Of a DNA stretch of 64,000 bases, positions 48,557 through 58,905 are shown piece by piece (positions within the stretch are counted from its first letter, which is position 1; the number at the start of each line of letters is the position of its first letter). Position numbers and translations under genes: made by a program. The notes under the pieces were generated by a model, which was not told the DNA's origin, searched no databases, and saw nothing but the letters and a program-made list of their open reading frames with translations. The DNA comes from Aurantiochytrium sp. KH105 (Eukaryota > Sar > Bigyra > Thraustochytrida > Thraustochytriidae). The stretch spans positions 124,001 to 188,000 of the forward strand of contig BGKB01000040.1 of the NCBI GenBank assembly GCA_003116975.1. The letters run 5' to 3'.

Positions 48557-48756
48557 ACTTGCAGCGCTCGTCCGTCGCGCCGGACCTGCCTCCCCCCGTT
48601 CGCGCGAGCCGGCCTGCGTCCGCGCGTGCCGCACGCGCGCGAGTCGGGGTAAAGGGTCTGCGGGTCTGCGGGTTTGCGTCGGCGACGCGGGCTGCCTGAA
48701 CAAGAGCGACCTCGCTCCGAGCTCCAGACCCGGAGGAGCTGGTCCGTTCGCTCGCC

Positions 48757-50622
48757 ATGGAGCGCGAGGCCGCGGCGCGGGTGCTCGAGGCGCTCGAGCA
48801 GAGGCATTCGCCGCCACTTTTGGCTCGTCGCCTCGCAACGCTGGCTCCCAAGGCCTCCTGGGTCAAGTTCGTCGAGGCCCAACGCGGCATCGCGCACGAC
48901 GAGGCCCACGAAGACGAACACGAAAACGGGCACGAGGACGAGCACAAGCAGCACGGGACGTTTCGCAGCAGCCTTTCTCGACGAAGAGGGGGGCGAGGAA
49001 AGGGAACGCAAATTCTGGACGAGGATGACGCTCTCGAACGGGCCGTCGTTGGCATGCAACATCGCGTGAGCATGTCGATCTGGGCAGCCGTCCTGGTTTG
49101 CGAACTTACAAGCCTCAAGACGTTCCTGTGTGGCGTGCTTGACGTAGGATCTGCGCAGCTTGGGTTCTGGCGCGACATTGAGGAGAGGCCCATGCGAAGC
49201 TCAATTCTGCGCATGGCTGCGCGCCCCGTGCCTGATCTCGACGCTCTCGAAGTATCCCTGCTCGTACTAATGGAGGCGCTCGGGGACTGCGAGCTCGCGC
49301 TCCGTAGGATTGCTCAGCATTGGGCACAAGCCTCGCCGCGTCGTAGACGTAGCATTGTACGGCGCATTCTCATCCTTGAGCTGCGAATTTGCAAGCTCGA
49401 TGGCGTCTCGGGGTCGGGATCAGGAGTTGGCGATGCTGAAAAGCAACTTGCGTGCCTGGAATCGCACGTAGCCTTTGTTCGTCGCACACTTCCGCAATGC
49501 GTTACGCGCTTCATGGAGAGATGCTCGCAAAAGACCCATATTCCACGCTGGTGGCGCTATCGGTGGCCGGAGCTCGTGATTGCCGCGAGCGTTGGGACCG
49601 CATTTGCCTATCTAGCCTGGAATGGTAATGTACATACATGGCTGGATGGTGCGAGCCTAGCTCGCCGAGGTATCGCCCCAGGCACAGGCAGCGCTAGCGC
49701 AGCAGGTACAGGAGTGGCGCCCGCGGGAAAGGCTGGCATTCGCGCTTTGTTACAGCCTGCAACATGGTCGGCGCTCTGGATCACGTGCCGCGACAAGGCA
49801 TCGGCTTGGATCAATAAAAAGTTCCTAACACACGTGACGTCGCCGACGCAAAATCTGATCAATGAACTCATCAACTTTCGCGAACTCGAAGCACGCATTG
49901 AAATCTTTAACAAGGACGATGAGCTTGCACTCAACGAGTGCCAGCTGCGTTTGCAGGAACTCTTTGCCGCAGAGACGGCGCAGCGCGCTGCGTCCAAGTC
50001 CCCTTCGGCTGCTGCACTGCCGCCAAATGCGGCCACGGCGCGGCTTTCGGGAAAAGATCTCGCGCAGTTCACTTCTGCGCATGAAGCGTTCGTACGAAAT
50101 CCGCACCGCGCAATCCTTGGCGGGACTCGAGCAATGCGACCGCTCTTGGTGAACTTGTACTTTGTCAAGGCCGAAATTTACTATGTGCTAAAGGCGATGC
50201 ACGTGCTGAATCGCGGTTCGAATTTCCACTTTGAGATGATGGCAATGGTGCCGGCGATTTTAGCTTTTCGCGGTATTTTTCGTGGTCTGCGGGCGCTCCT
50301 CTTTTCCCGAGGTCGACACAAGATCTCTCGCAGCGGGCATGCTATTGCAAAGCGTCTACAATACACTTTACGGGACCTCGAACAGCTCGCTAATCGAGGA
50401 GCCCACATTGGAGACGAAGCGGCTAGTCTAGGGCGCTTCCTCATGCTTTCCCACCAATTGCAGGTCACTGTGGCAGAGCATCTCGAACCTACAATGCACA
50501 TGGGTGAGCGTCTTCGGCTCAAAGCCTTTTGGCGCGCGCTCGCGTCCTTTTCCGCCACAACCCATGCTCACGATGGCCTTTTGGGACGCTTCCTCATGGT
50601 TCTTGATGATCCTGCACCCTGA
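48757..50622 (+). CDS. NCA2-like mitochondrial protein
   Basis: 621 residues. NCA2 proteins sit in the mitochondrial membrane and in yeast help coordinate expression of the mitochondrial ATP synthase genes ATP6 and ATP8. Visible features are the RWWRYRWPELVIAASVG membrane stretch near 265-285, then RELEARIEIFNKDDEL, and the C-terminal VKAEIYYVLKAMHVL, NFHFEMMAMVPAILAFRG, which match the conserved end of the family. The N-terminal 110 residues are variable and His/Glu/Asp-rich. A classical presequence is not obvious. The start ATG has a good Kozak context (CGCCATGG). Confidence 0.7.
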   Translation: MEREAAARVLEALEQRHSPPLLARRLATLAPKASWVKFVEAQRGIAHDEAHEDEHENGHEDEHKQHGTFRSSLSRRRGGRGKGTQILDEDDALERAVVGMQHRVSMSIWAAVLVCELTSLKTFLCGVLDVGSAQLGFWRDIEERPMRSSILRMAARPVPDLDALEVSLLVLMEALGDCELALRRIAQHWAQASPRRRRSIVRRILILELRICKLDGVSGSGSGVGDAEKQLACLESHVAFVRRTLPQCVTRFMERCSQKTHIPRWWRYRWPELVIAASVGTAFAYLAWNGNVHTWLDGASLARRGIAPGTGSASAAGTGVAPAGKAGIRALLQPATWSALWITCRDKASAWINKKFLTHVTSPTQNLINELINFRELEARIEIFNKDDELALNECQLRLQELFAAETAQRAASKSPSAAALPPNAATARLSGKDLAQFTSAHEAFVRNPHRAILGGTRAMRPLLVNLYFVKAEIYYVLKAMHVLNRGSNFHFEMMAMVPAILAFRGIFRGLRALLFSRGRHKISRSGHAIAKRLQYTLRDLEQLANRGAHIGDEAASLGRFLMLSHQLQVTVAEHLEPTMHMGERLRLKAFWRALASFSATTHAHDGLLGRFLMVLDDPAP

Positions 50623-51395
50623 GGCCTTGGACCGAATGTGAATTCCGATGCGGTGACTTGTCCTTACAGTCCAAGTGCATCCAATGAATTGAGCTCAGAG
50701 TGTAAGGCGGTCAAGTTTTCGACGTAGAAAGGAAACAGGCTTCTTTTTTCGGGGGAAAAACGCTCTCATCGCTTCAAAAGAAAGAGACGACAATTGTGTA
50801 AACTTGTACGGGCGCAACCCAATCACTTCCACATCTACGCGGAAGCCGAAGTCTCGGATTACGCAACTCAAGCAAGCATTTGCACGTGCAGGAAATTCTC
50901 ACTGCAACATCTGGACCGCGCGGCGCGCGTGCTGGGAAGCTTCTGCAACTGCGCTAACTTGAGCAGTGGCAGTATACAACTTCTTCCTACGTAAGCTTGG
51001 CGTGATACGACAATTTCCAGCCAGCGTGGTGCACCCTCTGTCTGCGCAGGACTCGCCAGCTTGCCATGGATGACCGCAGCGGGCCTGTGTGCAAATGCTG
51101 GAAGGCCATTTGGTGTCGCTCATCGAATACCGCCGATTAACGCCGATTGCGCAAAAAAAGCAGCGAAAGAAAATCGAACAGCAATTCTCGAATCTCGCAG
51201 AGCAACATCTCGCCGTGGCGGGCTGGACGTACGCAGAGGGCGTCGAACAGCACGGCGCGTGCCGAGCTGAGCTGAGTCGAGACCAAAGGATCTGAGTGCG
51301 TGCTGCTCGTAGTCGCACACAAGGAAGGAGGAAAAGAGGCAAGCAAGCAAGCAAGCAAGCGATAGATAGGTTGACAGATAGTCTTGAGATTGATC
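50623..51395. other. Intergenic with GCAA tract before the next ATG
   Basis: About 770 bases. There is a near-perfect 8-base CGCCGATT direct repeat near 51130 and a GCAA tetranucleotide tract at about 51339-51360, about 35 bases before the ATG at 51396. No gene recognised. Confidence 0.6.
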
Positions 51396-52715
51396 ATGGC
51401 AGGCCTCGTGCGGACGGCCGCGGCGGCGCGCAGACCGCTCGCGAGCGCTGCTCGGGCGCAATGGACCGTGCGTCAGCAGCCGCAGCAACGGCGGGCGCTC
51501 TCGATGGCCATTAAGCAGGCGAGCGCCGTGGATGCGGACGGTGTCGTGCGGGTTTCGTTCGCGGACGGCCACGAGTCGAGCTTCCACCCGGTCTGGCTCA
51601 AGGATCACAACCCAGACACGTTGCACCCTACATCGCTCCAGCGGCAGCTCGACTCGGCGACTCTTGACCCGGAGACCCCGCTTCCCGACGAGGTTTCTGT
51701 CGTCGACAATGGTGCCCGTATCCAGGTTGCGTGGGCTGCCGATGGGGAACGCATTACCTTTGACGCAGACTTTTTGCGACGCCACTGCTACGACGCGTCG
51801 GCACTCGCCGAGCGCCATGAGCGGCTCGCAAAGATGCGCACGCCATGGGCCAGCAAAGACTTGCCCAAGGAAGCCGTCACCCGCGTGACTGGCGCGGACC
51901 TCGCGAGCTCGGATGATGCCCTTCGCAAGGTGCTGCAGGCGCTTGTCAAGGACGGTGTGACCATTGTTACGGACATGCCTTCGTCCATTGATGAGACGGA
52001 AGCTATTGTCCGGCGCATTGGTCCGCCGCGCGAGACCTTTTACGGCGGCATGTGGGACACGGCTCCCAAGGCTGAGGGTGAGGTAAACGACACCGCATAC
52101 ACCAAGGATGCTCTTCATGGGCACACTGACACCTCGTACCTTTTGGACTCTCCTGGTCTGCAGATCTTCAACTGTGTCGCTCAGAGTGACCCGACGACCG
52201 AGGATGGTCTCAACCACGAGGGCGAAATCGAGGGTGCAACCAAGCTCGTCGACGGCTTCAAAGTGCTTGACGTGCTCAAGAACGAGTACCCCGAAACCTT
52301 TGAGTTCTTTGCGACGACCCCGCTCAAGTGGCACTGCATCGAGGATGGTGTCTTTGTCAAGGCGTGGGCTCGCGTGATCGAATTTGAGCCGGGTAGCACT
52401 ACGGCCATCAAGCAGTTCCGGTACAACTCGTACGATCTTTCGCCGGTTGATTATCTGGCGCCGGAAAAGGTTCTGGACTATTACAGACACACGAAGATCA
52501 TTAACGACCTCTTGCGCGACCCTAAGTACATTTCGTACATGCGCATGAACGTCGGTGAGATGGTTATTATTGACAACCACCGTGTGTGTCACGGTCGAAC
52601 GGCATTTTCTGGCTTTCGCAATATGGTTGGCTGTTACATTGGACGCGATGACTGGCTGAGCAAGCTCCGCACTCTTTTGCCGGCCGAGGACAACACCCTC
52701 ATCAACGACGAATGA
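51396..52715 (+). CDS. Trimethyllysine dioxygenase / gamma-butyrobetaine hydroxylase family enzyme
   Basis: 439 residues; 2-oxoglutarate and Fe(II)-dependent hydroxylase of carnitine synthesis. The iron ligands are H243 and D245 (GHTDTSY) and H399 (NHRVCHGR). The ending FRNMVGCYIGRDDWLSKLRTLL is characteristic of TMLHE/BBOX1. The N-terminal residues MAGLVRTAAAARRPLASAARA form a likely mitochondrial presequence, which favours trimethyllysine dioxygenase (mitochondrial) over the cytosolic BBOX1. The start ATG at 51396 opens that presequence. A GCAA tandem tract lies just upstream. Confidence 0.85.
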   Translation: MAGLVRTAAAARRPLASAARAQWTVRQQPQQRRALSMAIKQASAVDADGVVRVSFADGHESSFHPVWLKDHNPDTLHPTSLQRQLDSATLDPETPLPDEVSVVDNGARIQVAWAADGERITFDADFLRRHCYDASALAERHERLAKMRTPWASKDLPKEAVTRVTGADLASSDDALRKVLQALVKDGVTIVTDMPSSIDETEAIVRRIGPPRETFYGGMWDTAPKAEGEVNDTAYTKDALHGHTDTSYLLDSPGLQIFNCVAQSDPTTEDGLNHEGEIEGATKLVDGFKVLDVLKNEYPETFEFFATTPLKWHCIEDGVFVKAWARVIEFEPGSTTAIKQFRYNSYDLSPVDYLAPEKVLDYYRHTKIINDLLRDPKYISYMRMNVGEMVIIDNHRVCHGRTAFSGFRNMVGCYIGRDDWLSKLRTLLPAEDNTLINDE

Positions 52716-52972
52716 GTCAGAAAGTGAGAGTGAGCGAGTGAAGATTGCGTGAGTGAGTGTCAAGTCAACTCGCCCGCAACCTGCAGGTCTGCCTACCACA
52801 ACAAATGAAGAAAAGATGTCCATTTCTCTGCATTGTGAATGTGATCAATCGCATTGCTGAAACCGATATCTCTGCGCGTGACATTCACTTCCTCCTATGG
52901 AATGTATTGATCGCACACAGAGGCTAGCATAGACAGAGGCTAACACGACGAGAAGCGAGACAAACGTAAAAC

Positions 52973-53320
52973 TTATTCCTCGAATTCGTTGGCGGGAAAA
53001 GCTGAGTCAAAGAGGTGTGTGCATTGCGTGGCAAAGCTCATGGTGCCGGCATAGGTGCTCGGATACAGGTTTACGGAGATCCAATTCCGGAGGGTTGACT
53101 GGCCCACCACTTTGTCGTATGGCAGCCTGTATTCCCATTCGCAAAGCGTTCGGGTTTCTGACGTGGAGACGGAATCCTCCGCGCAGGTCATAAGACAGCC
53201 TAGTTGCCGCGAGATAATCACGTCACTTGCCTGCGCACTCAAGATTGCCACGAGCAGCACAACAAAGTGCAGGAGCGCCGCTAGCCCAGTAGCGCCGTTG
53301 GGGCTGACGGTCCTCCTCAT
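52973..53320 (-). CDS. Small secreted protein, unknown
   Basis: 115 residues from the ATG at 53320. A signal peptide is clear: MRRTVSPNG, then AALLHFVVLLVAIL with a likely cut after SAQA. The mature part is about 80 residues with four cysteines (LGCLMTCAEDS, TLCEWEY, TQCTHLF) and an acidic end. Disulfide-linked secreted proteins of this size are often cell-surface or effector proteins, but no family is recognised. The frame is open upstream (to 53494), but this start gives a normal signal peptide. Confidence 0.55.
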   Translation of the reverse strand: MRRTVSPNGATGLAALLHFVVLLVAILSAQASDVIISRQLGCLMTCAEDSVSTSETRTLCEWEYRLPYDKVVGQSTLRNWISVNLYPSTYAGTMSFATQCTHLFDSAFPANEFEE

Positions 53321-53747
53321 TGACCTGCCTCTCCTTTTCTTCGCCGCGCAAGAGCCTGCGCTCTGAGGTGATCTGCTATCGTTGCAGTCGCCGTTCCTGC
53401 CGCGCCGTGCAGGTGCGAGCCACGACGCCATGGCGGCGTCTCGGCCAGCCCACGGCGCGCGACCCGAGCTTGCTATCAGAGCGGCTGTTGCCAACCTACT
53501 TACTAGCGGCCCTGGAACTTGGCGAGCCAGTCAACGGCTATTGCGGAGCGAGAGGACTTGAGAGCGCGCAGCAATACATGATAAACTTGGCGAGACCAGA
53601 GCGGGGGTTTGCGTGCGCGCGAGTGCGTAGGCTTTTGCTGTCGCTGACGCCAGCGAGAATATTTTGGCGTAAGCGCAGGCCCGAGGGAGGAGAGAGAGGA
53701 GCAAAGAAGGATTGGACGTGCACGAGCTGCAGGCTGCAAGTGGCACC
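53321..53747. other. Divergent intergenic region
   Basis: About 430 bases between the secreted-protein and BART-domain genes. No feature recognised; it must hold both promoters. Confidence 0.55.
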
Positions 53748-54329
53748 ATGGAGAGCAAATTTGCGGCAAAGGAGGAAAAGTTCGAGGACGGAACGCGTGT
53801 CGAGAGCAAGCATAGCGAACAGAGCAATGCCGGCAAGCGAGCTGGAAAAGCAGACCTTGGCGAGGACGAGACGTGGGTCCTCCCTGGCACAGGAGAAGAG
53901 TCCTCTGTGTTGGCTCGCGCAGCAGAATGGTTTGGACGGGAAAAGAAAAAGGGCAAGCTCAAGCTTTTGAGCGAGTTTGCTGAAGACAATTATCACGTCT
54001 TCGAGGAGGAGGCAACCAACCAAGGTGCGTCGGAGGACGGAACGGGATATCGGCTCGAGTACGATGAGTGCCACAAACGCTTTCTGGGTCTTTTTGAGGA
54101 GCAATTGGAATGCTTCATTGAAGAGGAGGGTTTCCGTATGGAGGACTTTGAAAAAGATTGCGAAGACGTACGCAATGGCAAGTCTCTCACGTTATTTGAG
54201 CACGAAGATCATTCTTGGTTTCTTGAGGCGCTCCTTTCAACCTTGGACTACACACATTTTCACAAGACCATGGTCAACACGGCCAAGAAGCACCTCTTTT
54301 CAGGTCGTCAGTCTAGGACTAAAAAGTAG
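53748..54329 (+). CDS. BART-domain protein (ARL2BP/CFAP36-like)
   Basis: 193 residues from the ATG at 53748, which sits in a near-ideal Kozak context (CACCATGG). The domain covers about residues 80-185. It shows LLSEFAEDNYHVFEEE, then RLEYDECHKRFLGLFEEQ, LECFIEEEGFRMEDFEKDC and LLSTLDYTHFHKTMVNTA, the helix pattern of BART domains that bind ARL2/ARL3 GTPases. CFAP36-type ciliary proteins and ARL2BP share this domain. The N-terminal 65 residues are disordered. The match is by pattern. Its GTPase partner is not in this window. Confidence 0.6.
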   Translation: MESKFAAKEEKFEDGTRVESKHSEQSNAGKRAGKADLGEDETWVLPGTGEESSVLARAAEWFGREKKKGKLKLLSEFAEDNYHVFEEEATNQGASEDGTGYRLEYDECHKRFLGLFEEQLECFIEEEGFRMEDFEKDCEDVRNGKSLTLFEHEDHSWFLEALLSTLDYTHFHKTMVNTAKKHLFSGRQSRTKK

Positions 54330-55044
54330 GCATGAAGACTGGCAGGTCACGTCATGGACCAATTGCTTTGCAAATCTTTCACAATAAAAACAAACACAAA
54401 CAAGAATACCACCAAATGACCCGGACTCAATCAACTCGTATGCACATGCACACGCTCACGTCAAGAAAAGAAAAATCTATATTCGTTCTCCTGCGCGCTG
54501 ACCTTTCTCTGCTTGGATGCCTCTTGGACCCTCCTACATGCCAGGCTGAGCCAAGCCCTCGCTTGCGCACACGCACACCCCCCTCGAAAGGAAACGTTGA
54601 AGCTTTTGAGTATCTATCTCCTTGCGTGTCCTCAACCTGAGCTGAGCTTCCGCGCTGCATTCACATCAGGGCCAACGCGCGCCCAGCACACACTGCCTCG
54701 AACCACGACGCGCTGGCTTGTTTCCCTGCACGTCGTCTATGGCGGGCCAAAGGGAGCTTGGTTGGCTAATAGTAGGATCATGCATGCATGTGATGAAGGA
54801 ATGCACACTCGTGCAAAACTCTGCTTCTTCCCCCCCGCGTTCTACCACGTCCTAGCGCCTGCTTAGCGGTTTCCCTACGTACGGACGTACGATGTTCTCA
54901 CCACCACCACATGGCCCATCGTTTTCAGGCCGCGTGCGCACAGCGACGGCCGAATGGGCGCGCGCAACTCCGCGCGGCAGACACGCATCGCGGACGCGGG
55001 GGACTGGCTCGCGCGCGGAGAGGGAGGCGCGCACGGCGCGGAGG
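54330..55044. other. Intergenic, arrestin promoter region
   Basis: About 710 bases. The last 170 bases are GC-rich and include TACGTACG-type repeats near 54877-54890. No gene recognised. Confidence 0.55.
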
Positions 55045-56238
55045 ATGGGCGGCGCGCAGTCGGCGCCCGAGCGGCGGCTCGGGACGCTCGACGTCGCCGT
55101 GGAAAGAGAGTACTACTACCCGGGCGAGCGCGTGCAGGCGTATGTGCAGATCGAGGTACGGAGGGCTGTCCGCTGCGCGGGCGTGTACGTGGACCTGCGG
55201 TGTCTGACAGAGACGAACATCAAAAACGTGGACGGCGTGGAGGCCAAGGAAACCATTGACGCCTTGCGGCCGAGCACGATCCTCATCACGCCAGAATGTA
55301 CATTTGAGCCCGGCAAGTACCAGTTTCCCTTTGCCTTCAAGCTACCACTGGCAACGCCGCCGACAGTGGAGGTCAAGTCCGTTGCGGGCATCTTTGCGCG
55401 AACGAGCTTTGCCATGGCGGTGCGATTCCGCGCCGCCAAGGGGACGCGAGATCAGTCGCGTCGCTATCGCATTCGTGTGCTGAACCGACCGCAGCAACCG
55501 ATGCGACCACTCCGTGTGGAAAATACGCGCGTCTTGCACAAGTTTTGCTGTTTGCGAGACGGCGTCGTGCACTGCAAATTGACCGTCAACGAACCTGCCT
55601 TCACGACCGGTGACGAGATCAGAGCCAATTTTGAAATATCAAACAGCTCCATGTACACGGTCTCGAAATTGTCGATGCGAACAATCGTCACGTACGAGGT
55701 GTCCGCAAACGGCAAATCGATTGAGATCACCGGCGAAGGGAGCCCCGAGCACGTGAGCAGCGTGACCGTAGGTCCCTCTAGCACGTCGCGGGGCAGCATT
55801 TCAATTCCCTTTGAGTTTGTCTACCCGAGCGTTGATGCGCACACGCTCAAAATCTTTCACCGCGTGGTGTTCCGAGCGCAGGTCTGGCGCAAAGGACAGG
55901 TTGAAATTGTCGTGCCCATCCTGGCGTACGGAGACCATGCCGATACGACGATCCCAAGCAAGCCCAGCAAGCCCAAGTCACGGCGATTTTTGCCAGGGTC
56001 ACCCATGGGATCCTCGCGACGGCAAGCGAATGTCGAATTGGAAGGTGCGCGGGGTTCTTCGCGCATCGGACCTGGGGACTTTTCGGTTGTAGCGACGGCT
56101 GTTCCAGACCCTTCGGGCGATACGGGAGAGGAGCTCGCGTTTGCGGAGCCGATTGCCTTTGTTCCGGATGCGCATGTGATCGAGTCCACCTCGAAGGAGT
56201 TTGCGCTGGCGAGAACGCCGTCCGCGACCTTTGAATGA
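55045..56238 (+). CDS. Alpha-arrestin-like protein with myristoylation-like N-terminus
   Basis: 397 residues. Arrestin-fold proteins are adaptors that link membrane cargo to ubiquitin ligases or endocytosis. The N-arrestin half starts LDVAVEREYYYPGERVQAYVQ, followed by a loop and CTFEPGKYQFPFAFKLP, typical of alpha-arrestins. The C half begins near 190 (VVHCKLTVNEPAFTTGDEIRANFE). The start MGGAQSAPE fits an N-myristoylation signal, suggesting membrane anchoring. The C-terminal 90 residues are disordered. No PPxY motif is visible in the tail, so binding to NEDD4-type ligases cannot be claimed. Confidence 0.75.
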   Translation: MGGAQSAPERRLGTLDVAVEREYYYPGERVQAYVQIEVRRAVRCAGVYVDLRCLTETNIKNVDGVEAKETIDALRPSTILITPECTFEPGKYQFPFAFKLPLATPPTVEVKSVAGIFARTSFAMAVRFRAAKGTRDQSRRYRIRVLNRPQQPMRPLRVENTRVLHKFCCLRDGVVHCKLTVNEPAFTTGDEIRANFEISNSSMYTVSKLSMRTIVTYEVSANGKSIEITGEGSPEHVSSVTVGPSSTSRGSISIPFEFVYPSVDAHTLKIFHRVVFRAQVWRKGQVEIVVPILAYGDHADTTIPSKPSKPKSRRFLPGSPMGSSRRQANVELEGARGSSRIGPGDFSVVATAVPDPSGDTGEELAFAEPIAFVPDAHVIESTSKEFALARTPSATFE

Positions 56239-56442
56239 ATGTGCGTGAGTGCAGACTCGCATCTACCTGACCTTGACAATTACAGTGGGTTAGAAATCCA
56301 TTATAAACTTGATGTGTTGTGCTTTGCTTTTTTTTTTTTTAAACGCCTGCCTGGCCATCATGGCTGAATTCGTGTGCGCAGAATATGCAAAACTTGCTCG
56401 TGTGTACGATACGAGGAGCAAAGTAGTATGGTTGTTATTCTA

Positions 56443-57015
56443 CTAGTCTTTAAGCTTCTTCGCCTCGCGAGCGGCGCGGCGCTCGGAAGGAGACTGGGTC
56501 TCCTCAAAGGCCGCAAGAGTCACGAGGGCCTCGGCCTCGCGAAGATAGCGCCACTTGCCAAGCTTGCCAACCGTGTCAATGTGGTGGTGTTTGAGGATCT
56601 CATTGACGCGTTCGGGAAGGCCCTGCAGCGCTGACACGGGAAGGTCGATGATTTCCTTGAACGACTTGCTCTCGTGCTCGGCATCGAGGGCCTTGTCAGC
56701 GTTGAGCATGGACTTGGGCGGCCGCTTGCCTTCTTCTTCGAGCTCTGCAAGTGTGACAAAGGCGCGCGCGATCTTGCCGAATTTCCAAGTGGCCAAATCC
56801 TCGACAGTCTTTACGTGCACGGCCTCGAGGATCTCGTCAGCAACCTCGCCAAGGCCTTCGAGAGCTGACGGCTTGGCTGCGATGATGGTACCAAAGGTCT
56901 TGTCCTCGAATGCCTTGTCTACGGCCTTGCTCACATTCATTCTGTGGTCCGCGAGCCAATCCGCGTCCTCGTCGCCGGTCTTGGCTCTCTTTGCGGCAGG
57001 TGCTGTGACCGACAT
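56443..57015 (-). CDS. Tandem helical-repeat protein, HhH-like
   Basis: 190 residues with two related halves. Each contains a Phe-x-x-I-I stretch, then SALEGLGEVADEILEAVHV / SALQGLPERVNEILKHHHI, then TVEDLATWKFGKIARAFVTLAELEE / TVGKLGKWRYLREAEALVTLAAFEE. The pattern recalls helix-hairpin-helix repeats. An AAKRAKTG motif at the N-terminus and RRAAREAKKLKD at the C-terminus may be nuclear localisation signals. No exact family is recognised. The start is the ATG at 57015 rather than the open frame's earlier methionine. Convergent with the arrestin gene. Confidence 0.65.
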   Translation of the reverse strand: MSVTAPAAKRAKTGDEDADWLADHRMNVSKAVDKAFEDKTFGTIIAAKPSALEGLGEVADEILEAVHVKTVEDLATWKFGKIARAFVTLAELEEEGKRPPKSMLNADKALDAEHESKSFKEIIDLPVSALQGLPERVNEILKHHHIDTVGKLGKWRYLREAEALVTLAAFEETQSPSERRAAREAKKLKD

Positions 57016-58859
57016 GGTTCTCGACGCCTTGCTCGCGAGCGTCTCAGGCAGCAGCACTCGGCGCGAAAGCCTGGCGGCAGCGTTTGAGACGACGAAAAAG
57101 ATGGTGCCGAGACGATGTAGTATCCTTCTTTGCGCGTTGGCCGACTCGCGGATTCGGGTTCTGGCGTCCCCAGCGACAGCGGCCCGCAGGGACGCACAAT
57201 GCTTCTCTTGGGTGGCACTGCTACTCTTTAGTCTAAGTGGAAGCTAGGCTCGCTCCGCTACGTACTACTTACTCCTCGTATCAGTGACGTGCACCCTGCA
57301 AAGATATTTTCTCGAATGCATCGAGGCCCGTGATCTGCGACCACGCCGACGAAAGATCATGATAGACAGGTAGAAGAAGGTCGTAGGCGTGGCCGCTGCA
57401 GCTAACTTGAGACGCACACGTCGCAGCCTGTCGGCCTGGTTCGAAAGTCTTTGATGTCCGAAACTAAAATCGAGTCGTCTGCTGGTTTGATATGGGAGGT
57501 GGCGGCGTGCACTAGCATTTGATGATGATGATGACAGGCGAGGAGAGGGAACCTATCATTCAGACGACAATGACTGCTATGCGCGGCAGAAGCTGAACTA
57601 ATGCAGCAAGCGCTCGTCCGTGGCCGGCGATCAGCTGGAGAAATGTATGGGATTTATGAGACGATTCCACACGTTCGGGCTGTCAGTTCGAATCACTTGT
57701 AGGTTCCTGTCTTTGTGACGCCTCTGCGAATTCGCAAGTTTATTTCGAGATTTTGATTGGCAGGGACTTCGTTGAAAGTAGAGCTGCCACCTAAGCATGC
57801 ATAGTAGTGAAACTCTGTTTTCAAGCTGGACATGTATCTCTATCAAGCGAGGGCGGCATTCGAGAAAAAGAATCTGTAGAACAACGCAAATTAATTTCGA
57901 AATATGGATGGCTCAAGCGTCCGTTTGTCATGATACAACTTCTGTGCGACTCGAAGGAAATGTAAATGCAGGAAACTTTCGCTGAGCAGGCTACTGTAGT
58001 TCATCATTTGAAAACAAAACTACTATCCATTCTTCGCCCCAACATTTGTTTATGTACAGGATAATGCTATCTTCGTTTACACTGCACGGGCCTGGTTGGC
58101 AAAGGCTGAACCCGCAGATAAACAGGCAGGGCTGGTGAGCGGAGCAAAGTCAAGAAAGTATAGCAACTTAGAATACATCATTGCGGGGTAGTACCACGCT
58201 GCAATCAGCCTTTGCGAGGTTCGACTTCAAACGTGAGCTGACAAAAGCTGGACATGCACACGAGCTCGGGGACAGTCCGCACGATGACCCCCAGTATATT
58301 GGCTGGCGATCTGGCTGACCACAGGCAAGACTGGGAAAGGGAGAACCTCTCGGGCCGAGGGTGCAGACAAACAGACCGGCCTTGAAGCTGATGCAACGCC
58401 GGCGACAAAAACTTGGGCCAAATAGTAGTCTTGAGCACCCGCGTCGCGCATCTTGCGGGTCTCGTCCGCTCCCTCGGCAGCATCGGCGGTGACTCCAAGA
58501 CCCTTGCTGCGTCTCGGAACCTGCACAAGGGCCAACCTGGGCTGGTGTGGGGTGTTGTATCGACGATGCACAACCTCCGATTCCGCGCGCACCAAGACGC
58601 GGCGACTCCCCTCTACATTATATGATGCCGCGCTGCGCCGCCTTCTGCATGGCTGTTGTCGCCCATGCTCGGCTCCGTACGTATACACGTGTTGACCAAG
58701 CACTCGTTTGTTCTTACAAGCGCGAGCGAGACGCACGCGCGGTGCGTCGAGCAGCTTTGCACGAGCACGGCAGCATCTATTGATTGACCGCCTCGACGCC
58801 GCGGTGCACGGGTGCGAAAGTGAGGCGAAGCGACGTGGGGCTACTCCCAAGATGCGAAG

Positions 58860-58905
58860 GTGCGGACGCGAGCGTGTGGACGCGAGGGTGCGGACGCGAG
58901 GTTGC
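58860..58905. repeat. 14-bp tandem repeat, three units
   Basis: Three tandem copies of about 14 bases, with a few differences between units, in the gene-free stretch. Confidence 0.75.

Noticed and set aside
51120-52823. 567-residue open frame on the minus strand
   Set aside because: It lies opposite the trimethyllysine dioxygenase gene and exists because GC-rich third positions suppress stops on the other strand; no recognisable domain.
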